Shown here in pieces: positions 1 through 5,513 of a DNA stretch of 41,175 nucleotides. The notes under the pieces are model-generated. The model was given only the letters and a program-made list of their open reading frames with translations. It searched no databases and was not told where the DNA came from. This DNA is from a virus, in the IMG/VR virus record IMGVR_UViG_3300046536_000116, positions 1 to 41,175 of that record; one strand, written 5' to 3'. How positions within the stretch are numbered: the first letter of the stretch is position 1; each line of letters opens with the position of its first letter. A program made the translations under genes and the position numbers.

Positions 1-7
1 CTTGGAA

Positions 8-29
8 AGTTGTTGCGTACCAACAACTT
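8..29. repeat. Inverted repeat (hairpin) at the left end
   Basis: AAGTTGTTG is followed by the loop CGTAC and then CAACAACTT, a perfect 9-bp stem. It resembles stem III of the downstream hammerheads in sequence and loop size and is preceded by GGA. No CTGATGA core follows, so it is not a complete ribozyme. Confidence 0.6.
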
Positions 30-58
30 CAGCGCAACAGCTCTGCCTCAGCCTCAGG

Positions 59-94
59 CTCAAGATCGACATCACGCTCAAGATCGACATCACG
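59..94. repeat. Tandem 18-bp direct repeat
   Basis: The 18-bp unit CTCAAGATCGACATCACG occurs twice without interruption (59-76 and 77-94). Each unit carries the octamer CAAGATCG, which recurs at 98, 342, 617 and 2597 and inverted at 146 and 307. The likely role is protein binding in the control region. Confidence 0.8.
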
Positions 95-97
95 GAC

Positions 98-127
98 CAA
101 GATCGTTACCCGTCGGTAACTTATAAC
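98..127 (+). promoter_or_regulatory. CAAGATCG plus dyad upstream of a TATAAC box
   Basis: CAAGATCG (98-105) runs into the dyad GTTACC-CGTC-GGTAAC (105-120). This is followed directly by TATAAC (122-127), a good -10-like hexamer. No strong -35 hexamer is seen at the right distance. The arrangement suggests an operator next to a promoter. The same octamer-plus-dyad design recurs at 2597-2622. Confidence 0.45.
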
Positions 128-262
128 GGGCCTCTCCCGAGAAGTCGATCTTGACCCACACTAGGACCTGCCCTCGACCCCTACGGCCGTCTACGGTGTG
201 TTGACGCACGCGCAACACACACTCTAGGCCCCAGCCTACCCGAGCCGAGCCGGGCGACGGCT

Positions 263-363
263 ACGGAGAGTAACGAAACCAGAAGCTCCAGTTACGGAGA
301 GTAGTTCGATCTTGGTCCGGCTACGGAGAGTAACCGAAACACAAGATCGTTGTTACTCTCCGT
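263..363. repeat. Repeated ACGGAGAGTAAC boxes
   Basis: ACGGAGAGTAAC is found at 263-274 and 323-334, a close variant (ACGGAGAGTAGT) at 294-305, and the exact inverse GTTACTCTCCGT at 352-363. The inverted copy overlaps the -35 to spacer region of the promoter-like site at 350-377. This pattern is typical of repeated binding sites for one regulator. Which protein binds is unknown. Confidence 0.6.
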
Positions 364-377
364 CAACCATTTATAAC
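350..377 (+). promoter_or_regulatory. Candidate early promoter
   Basis: TTGTTA (350-355), a 16-bp spacer and TATAAC (372-377) resemble a housekeeping-sigma promoter. The inverted ACGGAGAGTAAC box overlaps the -35 end and CAAGATCG lies just upstream (342-349). The position fits a start for the early operon, giving a leader of about 280 nt to the first hammerhead. Confidence 0.5.
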
Positions 378-657
378 GGTTTGGTCTCGTTTAGGTAACG
401 AAACGGTAACTTCGGGCGCTCATCCCTGTTGGAGCAGGTAGGTTCTCTCTCGAACGTGAACGTGGACGCCGGGACCGACCGGCTGGCCAGCCTGGGTATG
501 AGCCGGGTGCCGCTGAACCTCAGGCGGCAGTGAGTCGGTACGATGAGGCGATCAGGCCCCGTTGAACTGAAGGCCCCGAGTCTGTGGGGCGCGCAGGGAA
601 AGCGGCTGGGACCTACCAAGATCGTAACTAACTCAAGAGAGTGAATCCTCCCTCCAA

Positions 658-766
658 TGACGAAACGTTGGGGCGTCGCATCAGTCGTCCGGTCAGCACC
701 GCGAACCGCACGCCGCGAACCTCAACGTCCATCGGAACCAAGGCCCAGTCCGATGCTGATGAGTCG
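658..766 (+). ncRNA. Type II hammerhead ribozyme 1 (extended stem III)
   Basis: Stem II is TGAC/GTCG (658-661 with 763-766). The core is GAAA (662-665) and CTGATGA (756-762). Stem III is CGTTGGGG with CCTCAACG (666-673 with 720-727, one GU pair) and carries a 46-nt apical insertion, unlike the 3-5 nt loops of most copies. The GTC triplet is 727-729, with predicted cleavage at 729/730. Stem I is CATCGG/CCGATG. It lies just before the first gene and has no gene upstream, so cutting here would trim the operon leader. Confidence 0.8.
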
Positions 767-793
767 GGCCACAATCCCTTGGAGGGAAACGAA

Positions 794-1231
794 ATGAACG
801 CCAACACCACTGTTCTGAAGACCAACGCTGGCCGCCACTTCCACCTGTTCGCTGACTGCGCTGCCCTGGAGACTGGGCGCCGCAACAGTGAGAAGGCTGG
901 CCGTGAGATCCACGTTGAGATGTGGGTGCCGTTCGCAGAGGCCATCGATGACGCCATGTTCGGCTGCATCGCGTGCCACAAGCGTGCGGGCGTGAGCCTT
1001 GCTCCTGAGGCCGACCGCAAGGCAGTCTACGCAGCGCGCGCCGCTGCTCGGCTGGCCAAGCGTGAGGCCAAGGCTGCGGCTCTGGCTGCCAAGGCCACCC
1101 CGGTGGCTGAGGTCACCGTCGTGGTCGAGACGCCTGCTGTTGTCGACACCATCGATGCTGACGTGGAGCGCATGCTCAACGCCATCATCACCTACCTGTC
1201 GCAGTTTGGCCTGACGGTCGCTGCGGCTTGA
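794..1231 (+). CDS. Small zinc-binding-like protein with Ala-rich C-terminus, unknown function
   Basis: A 145-residue protein. The ATG at 794 is chosen because GGAGGG (781-786) lies 7 nt upstream; the frame is open further upstream but that part is hammerhead 1. The first 65 residues contain HFHLFADC and CIACHKRAG, a possible H/C metal-binding arrangement. The remainder is rich in alanine and lysine (probably helical), followed by a short hydrophobic C-terminal stretch. It is the first gene of the early operon and its TGA provides the first base of hammerhead 2. I do not recognise a family. Confidence 0.8.
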   Translation: MNANTTVLKTNAGRHFHLFADCAALETGRRNSEKAGREIHVEMWVPFAEAIDDAMFGCIACHKRAGVSLAPEADRKAVYAARAAARLAKREAKAAALAAKATPVAEVTVVVETPAVVDTIDADVERMLNAIITYLSQFGLTVAAA

Positions 1232-1291
1232 GGCGAAACTCGTTGCCTAGCAACGAGTCCACCGGCTTGGTATGCCGGTGCTGATGAGCCT
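1231..1291 (+). ncRNA. Type II hammerhead ribozyme 2
   Basis: Stem II is AGGC/GCCT (1231-1234 with 1288-1291), GAAA is 1235-1238, and stem III is CTCGTTG/CAACGAG closed by loop CCTAG. The GTC triplet is 1257-1259 with predicted cleavage at 1259/1260. Stem I is CACCGGC/GCCGGTG (7 bp) with loop TTGGTAT, and CTGATGA is 1281-1287. The A of the upstream TGA stop codon is the first base of stem II. All core bases match the hammerhead consensus. Confidence 0.92.
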
Positions 1292-1309
1292 ACCAACTTG
1301 GAGGATGAA

Positions 1310-1486
1310 ATGGAAGACACTGGCCGAGTGTGGTTCATCGTTGAAGGTGACGTTGACCTGCTGACAGTCGAGCCCACCGGGCTTGACTATGAGACCTGGA
1401 CAGAAGCCAAGGATGAAGATGGTGACCTCTGGTATCTCTCAGATACTGGGACGGTGCTGTCTGCTGATGAGTTCTTTGGCGAGTGA
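1310..1486 (+). CDS. Small acidic protein, unknown function
   Basis: A 58-residue, strongly acidic protein (many Asp/Glu) with no recognised family. The ATG at 1310 follows GGAGG (1300-1304) by 5 nt, the standard spacing in this operon. It stands alone between hammerheads 2 and 3, and its TGA overlaps the first base of hammerhead 3. Small acidic early proteins of phages often bind host enzymes, but nothing here shows a target. Confidence 0.8.
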   Translation: MEDTGRVWFIVEGDVDLLTVEPTGLDYETWTEAKDEDGDLWYLSDTGTVLSADEFFGE

Positions 1487-1546
1487 GGCGAAACACGTTG
1501 GGAGCCAACGTGTCCGGTGACTTGGTATGTCACCGCTGATGAGCCT
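1486..1546 (+). ncRNA. Type II hammerhead ribozyme 3
   Basis: Stem II AGGC/GCCT (1486-1489 with 1543-1546); GAAA 1490-1493; stem III CACGTTGG/CCAACGTG with loop GAG; GTC 1512-1514, predicted cleavage 1514/1515; stem I CGGTGAC/GTCACCG with the same TTGGTAT loop as copy 2; CTGATGA 1536-1542. The upstream TGA shares its last base with stem II. Confidence 0.92.
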
Positions 1547-1565
1547 ACCAAACTGGAGGATGACA

Positions 1566-1757
1566 ATGGACAGAATCCGCAAGTGCATGCGATGCGGACA
1601 GCCGTTCACGTTGGGCCCCAAGCAGTCGTTCACCACGACCACTTGCCCCACGTGTCGTGAAGTCCAGGACCGCCACCAGTCGGCGGCCAGGCTTGACCGC
1701 AAGGTCAACCGTGGCCTCCAGGGTGGCTTCCCTAAGCCACCCAACTTGAGGTGGTGA
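1566..1757 (+). CDS. Small zinc-ribbon-like protein
   Basis: A 63-residue basic protein with two CxxC pairs, CMRC near the N-terminus and CPTC about 20 residues later, as in small zinc ribbons. The C-terminal third is rich in Arg/Lys. The ATG at 1566 is chosen for the GGAGG site at 1556-1560; in-frame starts upstream lie inside hammerhead 3. It may bind nucleic acid or a host protein. The exact role is unknown. Confidence 0.8.
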   Translation: MDRIRKCMRCGQPFTLGPKQSFTTTTCPTCREVQDRHQSAARLDRKVNRGLQGGFPKPPNLRW

Positions 1758-1816
1758 GGCGAAACTTGTTGCAGCGCAACAAGTCCATGGGGTTGAGCAT
1801 CCCATGCTGATGAGCC
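1758..1816 (+). ncRNA. Type II hammerhead ribozyme 4
   Basis: Stem II GGC/GCC (1758-1760 with 1814-1816); GAAA 1761-1764; stem III CTTGTTGC/GCAACAAG with loop AGC; GTC 1783-1785, predicted cleavage 1785/1786; stem I CATGGG/CCCATG with a 9-nt loop; CTGATGA 1807-1813. It directly abuts the TGA stop at 1755-1757. Confidence 0.9.
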
Positions 1817-1837
1817 GCTCACAATTTGGAGGATGAG

Positions 1838-1993
1838 ATGAACAAGTACACGATCCACCTGGTGAACGGTGATGGTGTTGTTGTGCGTGGTGTCATGACC
1901 ACCAGCGACGACACCGTGACGGTCACTGAGAAGGGTGGCAAGGCATACGTGTTCCCAAGCGCATCTGTCCTGTACTGGACGGTGTCAGCCTGA
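1838..1993 (+). CDS. Small protein, unknown function
   Basis: A 51-residue protein starting at ATG 1838, 5 nt after GGAGG in the stretch that follows hammerhead 4. It contains beta-prone Val/Thr-rich segments (VVVRGVMTTSDDTVTVTE) and no cysteine, membrane segment or known motif. Its TGA overlaps the ATG of the next gene (TGATG), so the two are translationally coupled and share one ribozyme-bounded unit. Confidence 0.75.
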   Translation: MNKYTIHLVNGDGVVVRGVMTTSDDTVTVTEKGGKAYVFPSASVLYWTVSA

Positions 1994-2139
1994 TGGCCAC
2001 GACGCACGACGTGTTCACGTGCCACTGCCACGAGACTTGCTCGTGGTGCACGGAGCCAGTGCTGAACAGCAGTCTGCGCGAGACCAACGATGGTGCGCGT
2101 ATCTGTCGTGCTTGCTGGGCAGTGTACACCAGCAAGTGA
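1993..2139 (+). CDS. Tiny cysteine-rich (zinc finger-like) protein
   Basis: A 48-residue protein coupled to the preceding gene by TGATG. It has many Cys/His (CHCHETCSWC, then CRAC), suggesting one or two bound zinc ions. No family is recognised. It ends 1 nt before hammerhead 5. With the neighbours at 794 and 1566 it belongs to a group of small putative zinc-binding early proteins. Confidence 0.75.
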   Translation: MATTHDVFTCHCHETCSWCTEPVLNSSLRETNDGARICRACWAVYTSK

Positions 2140-2140
2140 T

Positions 2141-2201
2141 GGCGAAACCTGTTGCGAGACAACAGGTCTGCGGGTGATGGGCAACCCCGCACTGATGAGC
2201 C
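2141..2201 (+). ncRNA. Type II hammerhead ribozyme 5
   Basis: Stem II GGC/GCC (2141-2143 with 2199-2201); GAAA 2144-2147; stem III CCTGTTG/CAACAGG with loop CGAGA; GTC 2166-2168, predicted cleavage 2168/2169; stem I TGCGGG/CCCGCA with an 11-nt loop; CTGATGA 2192-2198. The upstream TGA (2137-2139) is 1 nt away. Confidence 0.9.
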
Positions 2202-2222
2202 GCCCAACAATGGAGGATGACA

Positions 2223-2474
2223 ATGGCAGGCGATTACACGGGACCTGGACACCGCTTGGTGTCTGGTGAGGTCCCAGCCGTTGGGATGCGCGTGATGAAC
2301 AATGACCTCCGATGGGGTGTCATCGTTGAAGTTGCCGATCCTGACGGTCACCAGACCTGCGGATGGTACTGCTTGGCTTGGCACAAGGTTCAGGTTGATG
2401 GCCAGAGTGGCACGAGCAGTTTTAATTGTGACCGTTTGACCACGGTTGACAACATCCGCGTGAACCGTCGCTGA
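2223..2474 (+). CDS. Small protein, unknown function
   Basis: An 83-residue protein. An ATG at 2217 lies inside the GGAGG site, so the ATG at 2223 (6 nt after GGAGG) is preferred. It has a beta-rich look, with PAVGMRVMNNDLRWGVIVEV and several aromatic residues near the middle, as in small SH3-like or KOW-like folds, but no confident match. It stands alone between hammerheads 5 and 6. Confidence 0.78.
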   Translation: MAGDYTGPGHRLVSGEVPAVGMRVMNNDLRWGVIVEVADPDGHQTCGWYCLAWHKVQVDGQSGTSSFNCDRLTTVDNIRVNRR

Positions 2475-2476
2475 CA

Positions 2477-2533
2477 GGACGAAACACCATGACTACCATG
2501 GTGTCGCGGCATCATGTGCCGCCTGATGAGTCC
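2477..2533 (+). ncRNA. Type II hammerhead ribozyme 6
   Basis: Stem II GGAC/GTCC (2477-2480 with 2530-2533); GAAA 2481-2484; stem III CACCATG/CATGGTG with loop ACTAC; GTC 2503-2505, predicted cleavage 2505/2506; stem I GCGGCA/TGCCGC with loop TCATG; CTGATGA 2523-2529. The TGA stop ends 2 nt upstream. Unlike other copies, a further 111 nt of structured leader follows before the next gene. Confidence 0.92.
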
Positions 2534-2596
2534 ACAATAAAACTCATGAGTCTAGGACCTACCCAGGCCGGTCCGGCTGGCGTAGGCTCCGCGTAG

Positions 2597-2622
2597 CAAG
2601 ATCGTTTCCGATGGTCGGAAAC
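2597..2622 (+). promoter_or_regulatory. CAAGATCG plus dyad element in the leader of the 2645 gene
   Basis: CAAGATCG (2597-2604) runs into GTTTCCGA-TGG-TCGGAAAC, a perfect 8-bp inverted repeat (2604-2622). This repeats the octamer-plus-dyad design at 98-120. The upstream part (about 2554-2582) can also form an imperfect GC-rich hairpin. It could be an operator or promoter element inside the operon, or a structured 5' leader. Confidence 0.45.
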
Positions 2623-2644
2623 GTGTTGTGAATTGGAGGATGGA

Positions 2645-3169
2645 ATGACAGAGACCACTGTCAAGGCACCAACGGCTGAGGCCGATGGCGCCACCGAGGC
2701 AGAGGCTGCGGCCACACCTGAGAAGCCTGCGAAGACCATGCAGGAGAAGGTGACCGCAGCCATGCAGCGGCCCATGCCTGAGTTCCACGTTGACTTTGTC
2801 AACTGGCTCTCTGGCTACGGCGTGGACGACATTGACCTGCGGTCGGTGCTCGCTACGATGTCGCTGTACAACGTGTTCCGTGCCACGCCTGAGTTCATCG
2901 CCAAGCGCGATGCAGTGAAGGCTGACCGGGCCACGAAGACCAAGCCTGAGAAGGATCTCAGCACGCTCACGCCTGCTGAGGCCAAGGCTGAACTGGAGAA
3001 GATCCAGGCGGCTCAGGTTGCAGCGCAACAGCGTCAGGCCAAGCAGGCCGAGCGTGCCGCTGCGATCCAGGCGATGCTGGCTGAGGCTGGCGTCAGCACC
3101 GCATCGGATGCCGATGGCGAGGCGGTCGATGAGGTTGCGGTCGATGAGGAGACTGCCGAGGCTTTCTAG
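2645..3169 (+). CDS. Ala/Glu-rich helical protein, unknown function
   Basis: A 174-residue protein. The ATG at 2645 follows GGAGG by 5 nt. The N-terminal 35 residues are low-complexity Ala/Glu/Pro, the centre (FHVDFVNWLSGYGVDD) looks folded, and residues from about 105 to 150 are a long Ala/Gln/Lys helix, probably a coiled coil, before an acidic tail. No family recognised. It has its own leader with a dyad and is followed by a strong hairpin, so it may be expressed differently from its neighbours. Confidence 0.82.
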   Translation: MTETTVKAPTAEADGATEAEAAATPEKPAKTMQEKVTAAMQRPMPEFHVDFVNWLSGYGVDDIDLRSVLATMSLYNVFRATPEFIAKRDAVKADRATKTKPEKDLSTLTPAEAKAELEKIQAAQVAAQQRQAKQAERAAAIQAMLAEAGVSTASDADGEAVDEVAVDEETAEAF

Positions 3170-3182
3170 CCCAAGCAGCACG

Positions 3183-3215
3183 GTGGGCCCCAGGGTGACG
3201 CGCCCTGGGGCTCAC
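3183..3215 (+). terminator. Strong hairpin, possible terminator
   Basis: GTGGGCCCCAGGG and CCCTGGGGCTCAC form a 13-bp stem with one GU pair and a 7-nt loop. There is no T-run after it, which is common for actinobacterial hairpin terminators but makes the call uncertain. It lies between the 2645 gene and hammerhead 7, where it could cut down read-through or protect a 3' end. Confidence 0.55.
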
Positions 3216-3228
3216 CCCGCATGTCACA

Positions 3229-3285
3229 GGACGAAACTTGTTGCCTAGCAACAAGTCCAGCGCTAGTTGCGCTGCTGACGAGTCC
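3229..3285 (+). ncRNA. Type II hammerhead ribozyme 7 (U7C variant)
   Basis: Stem II GGAC/GTCC (3229-3232 with 3282-3285); GAAA 3233-3236; stem III CTTGTTG/CAACAAG with loop CCTAG; GTC 3255-3257, predicted cleavage 3257/3258; stem I CAGCGC/GCGCTG with loop TAGTT; core CTGACGA (3275-3281). The change falls at core position 7, the one position known to vary in hammerheads. It is separated from the upstream stop codon by about 60 nt that include the hairpin at 3183-3215. Confidence 0.88.
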
Positions 3286-3312
3286 AGATTGACTTCAATT
3301 GGAGGATTAGTA

Positions 3313-3768
3313 ATGCGTGCCGCCAAGATTATCATCACCATTGGTGCTCTCGTGACCGTTGCGGGCATTGCCCTCACGGCATGCGGGGCCAGTGGCGCGA
3401 CCAACTCGCCTGCCGTCAGCACGACGCCGGTGGCCGAGCAGTCGCAGGCACCGGACATGACGACAGGGCAGCAGAACGCTGTTCAGTCGGCGCAGTCCTA
3501 CTTGGACATGGGCAGTGGCTTCAGCCAGGCCGGTCTGATGGAGCAGTTGACCTCCACCTCAGGTGAAGGCTTCAGCAAGGCAGACGCAACGTTTGCTATC
3601 AACAACATCAAGCCGGACTGGAATGAGCAGGCTGTGCTCAGCGCCAAGGGTTACATGAAGATGGGCGGCTTCAGCCGTGCGTCGCTGCTTGAGCAGTTGA
3701 CGTCCAAGGCTGGTGCCGGCTTCACCCAGGCGCAGGCGCTTCACGCGCTGAAGGCTGTTGGGTACTGA
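3313..3768 (+). CDS. Ltp-like superinfection-exclusion lipoprotein
   Basis: A 151-residue predicted lipoprotein. The start is ATG 3313, 7 nt after GGAGG. Residues 1-23 form a signal peptide with a lipobox LTAC (Cys24), then a Ser/Thr/Pro-rich linker, then two copies of the Ltp helical repeat (about 55-98 and 102-151; key pieces AVQSAQSYLDMG, FSQAGLMEQLT and AVLSAKGYMKMG, FSRASLLEQLT, GFTQAQALHAL). Ltp of phage TP-J34 is membrane-anchored and blocks DNA injection by related phages through the tape-measure protein. By family this gene should guard the infected cell against superinfection. It has its own ribozyme-bounded unit. Confidence 0.88.
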   Translation: MRAAKIIITIGALVTVAGIALTACGASGATNSPAVSTTPVAEQSQAPDMTTGQQNAVQSAQSYLDMGSGFSQAGLMEQLTSTSGEGFSKADATFAINNIKPDWNEQAVLSAKGYMKMGGFSRASLLEQLTSKAGAGFTQAQALHALKAVGY

Positions 3769-3771
3769 ACA

Positions 3772-3828
3772 GGACGAAACCCCATGCGCGCCATGGGGTC
3801 CGCACGTGAAGCGTGCGCTGATGAGTCC
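3772..3828 (+). ncRNA. Type II hammerhead ribozyme 8
   Basis: Stem II GGAC/GTCC (3772-3775 with 3825-3828); GAAA 3776-3779; stem III CCCCATG/CATGGGG with loop CGCGC; GTC 3798-3800, predicted cleavage 3800/3801; stem I CGCACG/CGTGCG with loop TGAAG; CTGATGA 3818-3824. The Ltp gene's TGA is 3 nt upstream. Confidence 0.92.
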
Positions 3829-3850
3829 ATCAGAAAGTCAAGGAGGATGA

Positions 3851-4111
3851 ATGAGTGCGATGATCACCGAGGATTGGCAGATCGCATTGTTTGCGCTTCA
3901 GCAGGCAAAGCATCGGCTGCGTCTGGAGATCAACACTGGCATGCGCTTCAAGTCAAGCACCGTGAAAGCGTTGCGGAGTCTGGGATACACCAGCGCTCGC
4001 AACAACGTTGGCGCGCTGACTGACCTGGAGTACATGCTTGAGAAGATCGCAGACGGCAAGATGGTCTACGACAGCAGCACTCACCGATGGAAGGATGTTG
4101 GCGATGTCTGA
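3851..4111 (+). CDS. Small protein, unknown function
   Basis: An 86-residue protein. ATG 3851 lies 4 nt after GGAGG. It is mixed alpha-helical, with Lys/Arg-rich central residues (LRLEINTGMRFKSSTVKALR) that could bind nucleic acid. It reads as one folded domain with no known motif. It overlaps the next gene by 8 nt, so both are coupled inside the unit between hammerheads 8 and 9. Confidence 0.78.
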   Translation: MSAMITEDWQIALFALQQAKHRLRLEINTGMRFKSSTVKALRSLGYTSARNNVGALTDLEYMLEKIADGKMVYDSSTHRWKDVGDV

Positions 4112-4346
4112 GCAGCCGATTGTCGAGCAGCCTGAGAAGGGCAAAGACACATTCGTGGATGAGATTCCTGACTGTGACTTCGACAGCCCTGAAGAGCAGG
4201 CCAAGGCAACGGTCGATGGTGCGACCATCTTTGGCTACTGGGCGAACATGTGCAACTTCCACTGGCTGCAGTACGGTCGTGGGCTGGGCACTGGTGTCGG
4301 GCAGCGGCTTCACCCGCTTGCTGAGAAGCCTGAGGGTTGGGAGTAA
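4104..4346 (+). CDS. Small acidic protein, unknown function
   Basis: An 80-residue protein starting at ATG 4104 inside the end of the previous gene; a longer upstream frame exists but would overlap most of that gene. The N-terminal half is acidic and the C-terminal half is aromatic (FGYWANMCNFHWLQYG). No family recognised. It ends with TAA 2 nt before hammerhead 9. Confidence 0.75.
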   Translation: MSEQPIVEQPEKGKDTFVDEIPDCDFDSPEEQAKATVDGATIFGYWANMCNFHWLQYGRGLGTGVGQRLHPLAEKPEGWE

Positions 4347-4348
4347 CA

Positions 4349-4405
4349 GGACGAAACCTCATGCTAGCCATGAGGTCGCAGGCTGAATGCCTGCCTGATG
4401 AGTCC
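4349..4405 (+). ncRNA. Type II hammerhead ribozyme 9
   Basis: Stem II GGAC/GTCC (4349-4352 with 4402-4405); GAAA 4353-4356; stem III CCTCATG/CATGAGG with loop CTAGC; GTC 4375-4377, predicted cleavage 4377/4378; stem I GCAGGC/GCCTGC with loop TGAAT; CTGATGA 4395-4401. Confidence 0.92.
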
Positions 4406-4427
4406 AGATTGACTTGTGGAGGATGAA

Positions 4428-4619
4428 ATGTACGAGACCAGAGACGTCAGCCACCTCACCCTCAAAGCCGACAGCGATGTCGTCCGTGAGCAGGTCATCC
4501 GAATCAACCTTGATTCAATTGACATCGCTGAGAATGTCGACACCGTGCGTCTCGCCGTGATGACCTCTCGTGGTCGGGTGCGGTCGATGGTGTTCCGGCG
4601 TGATCAGGTGGTGTTCTGA
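4428..4619 (+). CDS. Small protein, unknown function
   Basis: A 63-residue protein. ATG 4428 follows GGAGG by 5 nt. Alternating hydrophobic and charged residues (VRLAVMTSRGRVRSMVFRR) suggest a small beta-sheet protein. No cysteine or membrane segment. The next gene starts immediately after its TGA, so they form a two-gene unit. Confidence 0.78.
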   Translation: MYETRDVSHLTLKADSDVVREQVIRINLDSIDIAENVDTVRLAVMTSRGRVRSMVFRRDQVVF

Positions 4620-4862
4620 ATGGCCACGTTGCGCAGCCCCAACGAGTTGGTTGAGGCTGGCATCGAAATCATGTTGGACGGCAAGGCGCCAGCCAATCGT
4701 GATGAGCAGGTGATGCTGATGAACTTCATGGCAGCAAACATCGCCCATGGAGTTGAGCCTGCTGCCTGCAGGTTGATGAAGACACTGTACGGAGACCACT
4801 TTGGTCTCCTCACAGATGACGATGTCGAGCGCATCGCTCTGTACCAGCAAGGTCTGAAGTAA
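4620..4862 (+). CDS. Small helical protein, unknown function
   Basis: An 80-residue protein that starts at the base after the preceding stop and so depends on coupled translation. It is predicted mainly helical and ends in DDVERIALYQQGLK. No family recognised. TAA is followed 2 nt later by hammerhead 10. Confidence 0.78.
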   Translation: MATLRSPNELVEAGIEIMLDGKAPANRDEQVMLMNFMAANIAHGVEPAACRLMKTLYGDHFGLLTDDDVERIALYQQGLK

Positions 4863-4864
4863 CA

Positions 4865-4921
4865 GGACGAAACCTGTTGGTAGCCAACAGGTCCGTGGGT
4901 AAGGCCCACGCTGATGAGTCC
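4865..4921 (+). ncRNA. Type II hammerhead ribozyme 10
   Basis: Stem II GGAC/GTCC (4865-4868 with 4918-4921); GAAA 4869-4872; stem III CCTGTTG/CAACAGG with loop GTAGC; GTC 4891-4893, predicted cleavage 4893/4894; stem I CGTGGG/CCCACG with loop TAAGG; CTGATGA 4911-4917. Confidence 0.92.
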
Positions 4922-4946
4922 AGGTTGACTTGCGTTGGAGGACAAA

Positions 4947-5513
4947 GTGGCATCAATCAAGTGCGGCAATTGCGGACAGAGCCATGAATCAACGGCCCAG
5001 GTCCGTACGTGCTACGCCACCCCCGCAGTGCCCAAGATCACGTCCAATCAAATGGGCTACCTGCAAAGTCTGATCACCTCACGCGTGACGCCAGATGGCA
5101 TCAATGGTGAGATGCTCCGTGACTTGAGCAAGGTTGAGGCCAGCAAACTGATCGACAAGATGCTGGGTCAGCCGTTTGTGACCAACGCTGGGCTCATCCC
5201 AGATGACATCCCCGATGGGCGCTATGCGTTCATCGAGGACAAGGTCGCAAGGTTCTACAGGGTCACGACAGACAAGCGGAACAACAGGAAAGTCCAGCGA
5301 GTGCTGGGTGCTCCTGGTGACTTCAGGTACATGCCGATCCCAAGAACAGAAGCACAGAAAGTCATCACGATCATCAAGGATGACCCTGCGCTTCACAGCC
5401 AGCTGTTTGGCCATGTTGTTGGGGCGTGCGGGGTGTGTGGCAGCCCATTGACCGATCCTGAGAGCATTGAACTCGGCATCGGTCCCATCTGCGCAGGCAA
5501 GATGGCTTGGTGA
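4947..5513 (+). CDS. DUF6011-like protein with zinc ribbons at both ends
   Basis: A 188-residue protein. The GTG at 4947 is chosen because GGAGG lies 5 nt upstream; the in-frame TTG at 4935 is inside that site. The N-terminus has a CxxC pair (KCGNCGQSH). The C-terminus has CGVCGSPLTDPESIELGIG followed by PICAG, which matches my memory of the DUF6011 signature, a small zinc-binding module found in many actinophage and bacterial proteins. The middle (about 35-155) has a helix-rich part, then a beta-rich part. The role is not established; nucleic acid binding is a reasonable guess. Confidence 0.82.
   Translation: MASIKCGNCGQSHESTAQVRTCYATPAVPKITSNQMGYLQSLITSRVTPDGINGEMLRDLSKVEASKLIDKMLGQPFVTNAGLIPDDIPDGRYAFIEDKVARFYRVTTDKRNNRKVQRVLGAPGDFRYMPIPRTEAQKVITIIKDDPALHSQLFGHVVGACGVCGSPLTDPESIELGIGPICAGKMAW

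Larger units (their letters stand above)
1..657. other. Non-coding left-end region with repeated motifs
   Basis: No convincing gene is visible before the first hammerhead at 658. An antisense open frame at 371-619 has no clear ribosome site or recognisable product. The stretch holds tandem repeats, several copies of the octamer CAAGATCG in both orientations, repeated ACGGAGAGTAAC boxes and two TATAAC -10-like boxes (122-127 and 372-377). I infer the control region of the early operon, with a leader of roughly 280-400 nt before the first hammerhead. Whether position 1 is a physical genome end cannot be told. Confidence 0.6.

Noticed and set aside
1-30. GGAAAGTTG hairpin that resembles stem III of a hammerhead
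   Set aside because: No CTGATGA or matching stem II follows, so it is listed only as an inverted repeat.
371-619. Antisense open frame of 82 residues in the left end
   Set aside because: No ribosome site or recognisable domain, and it would be the only minus-strand gene.
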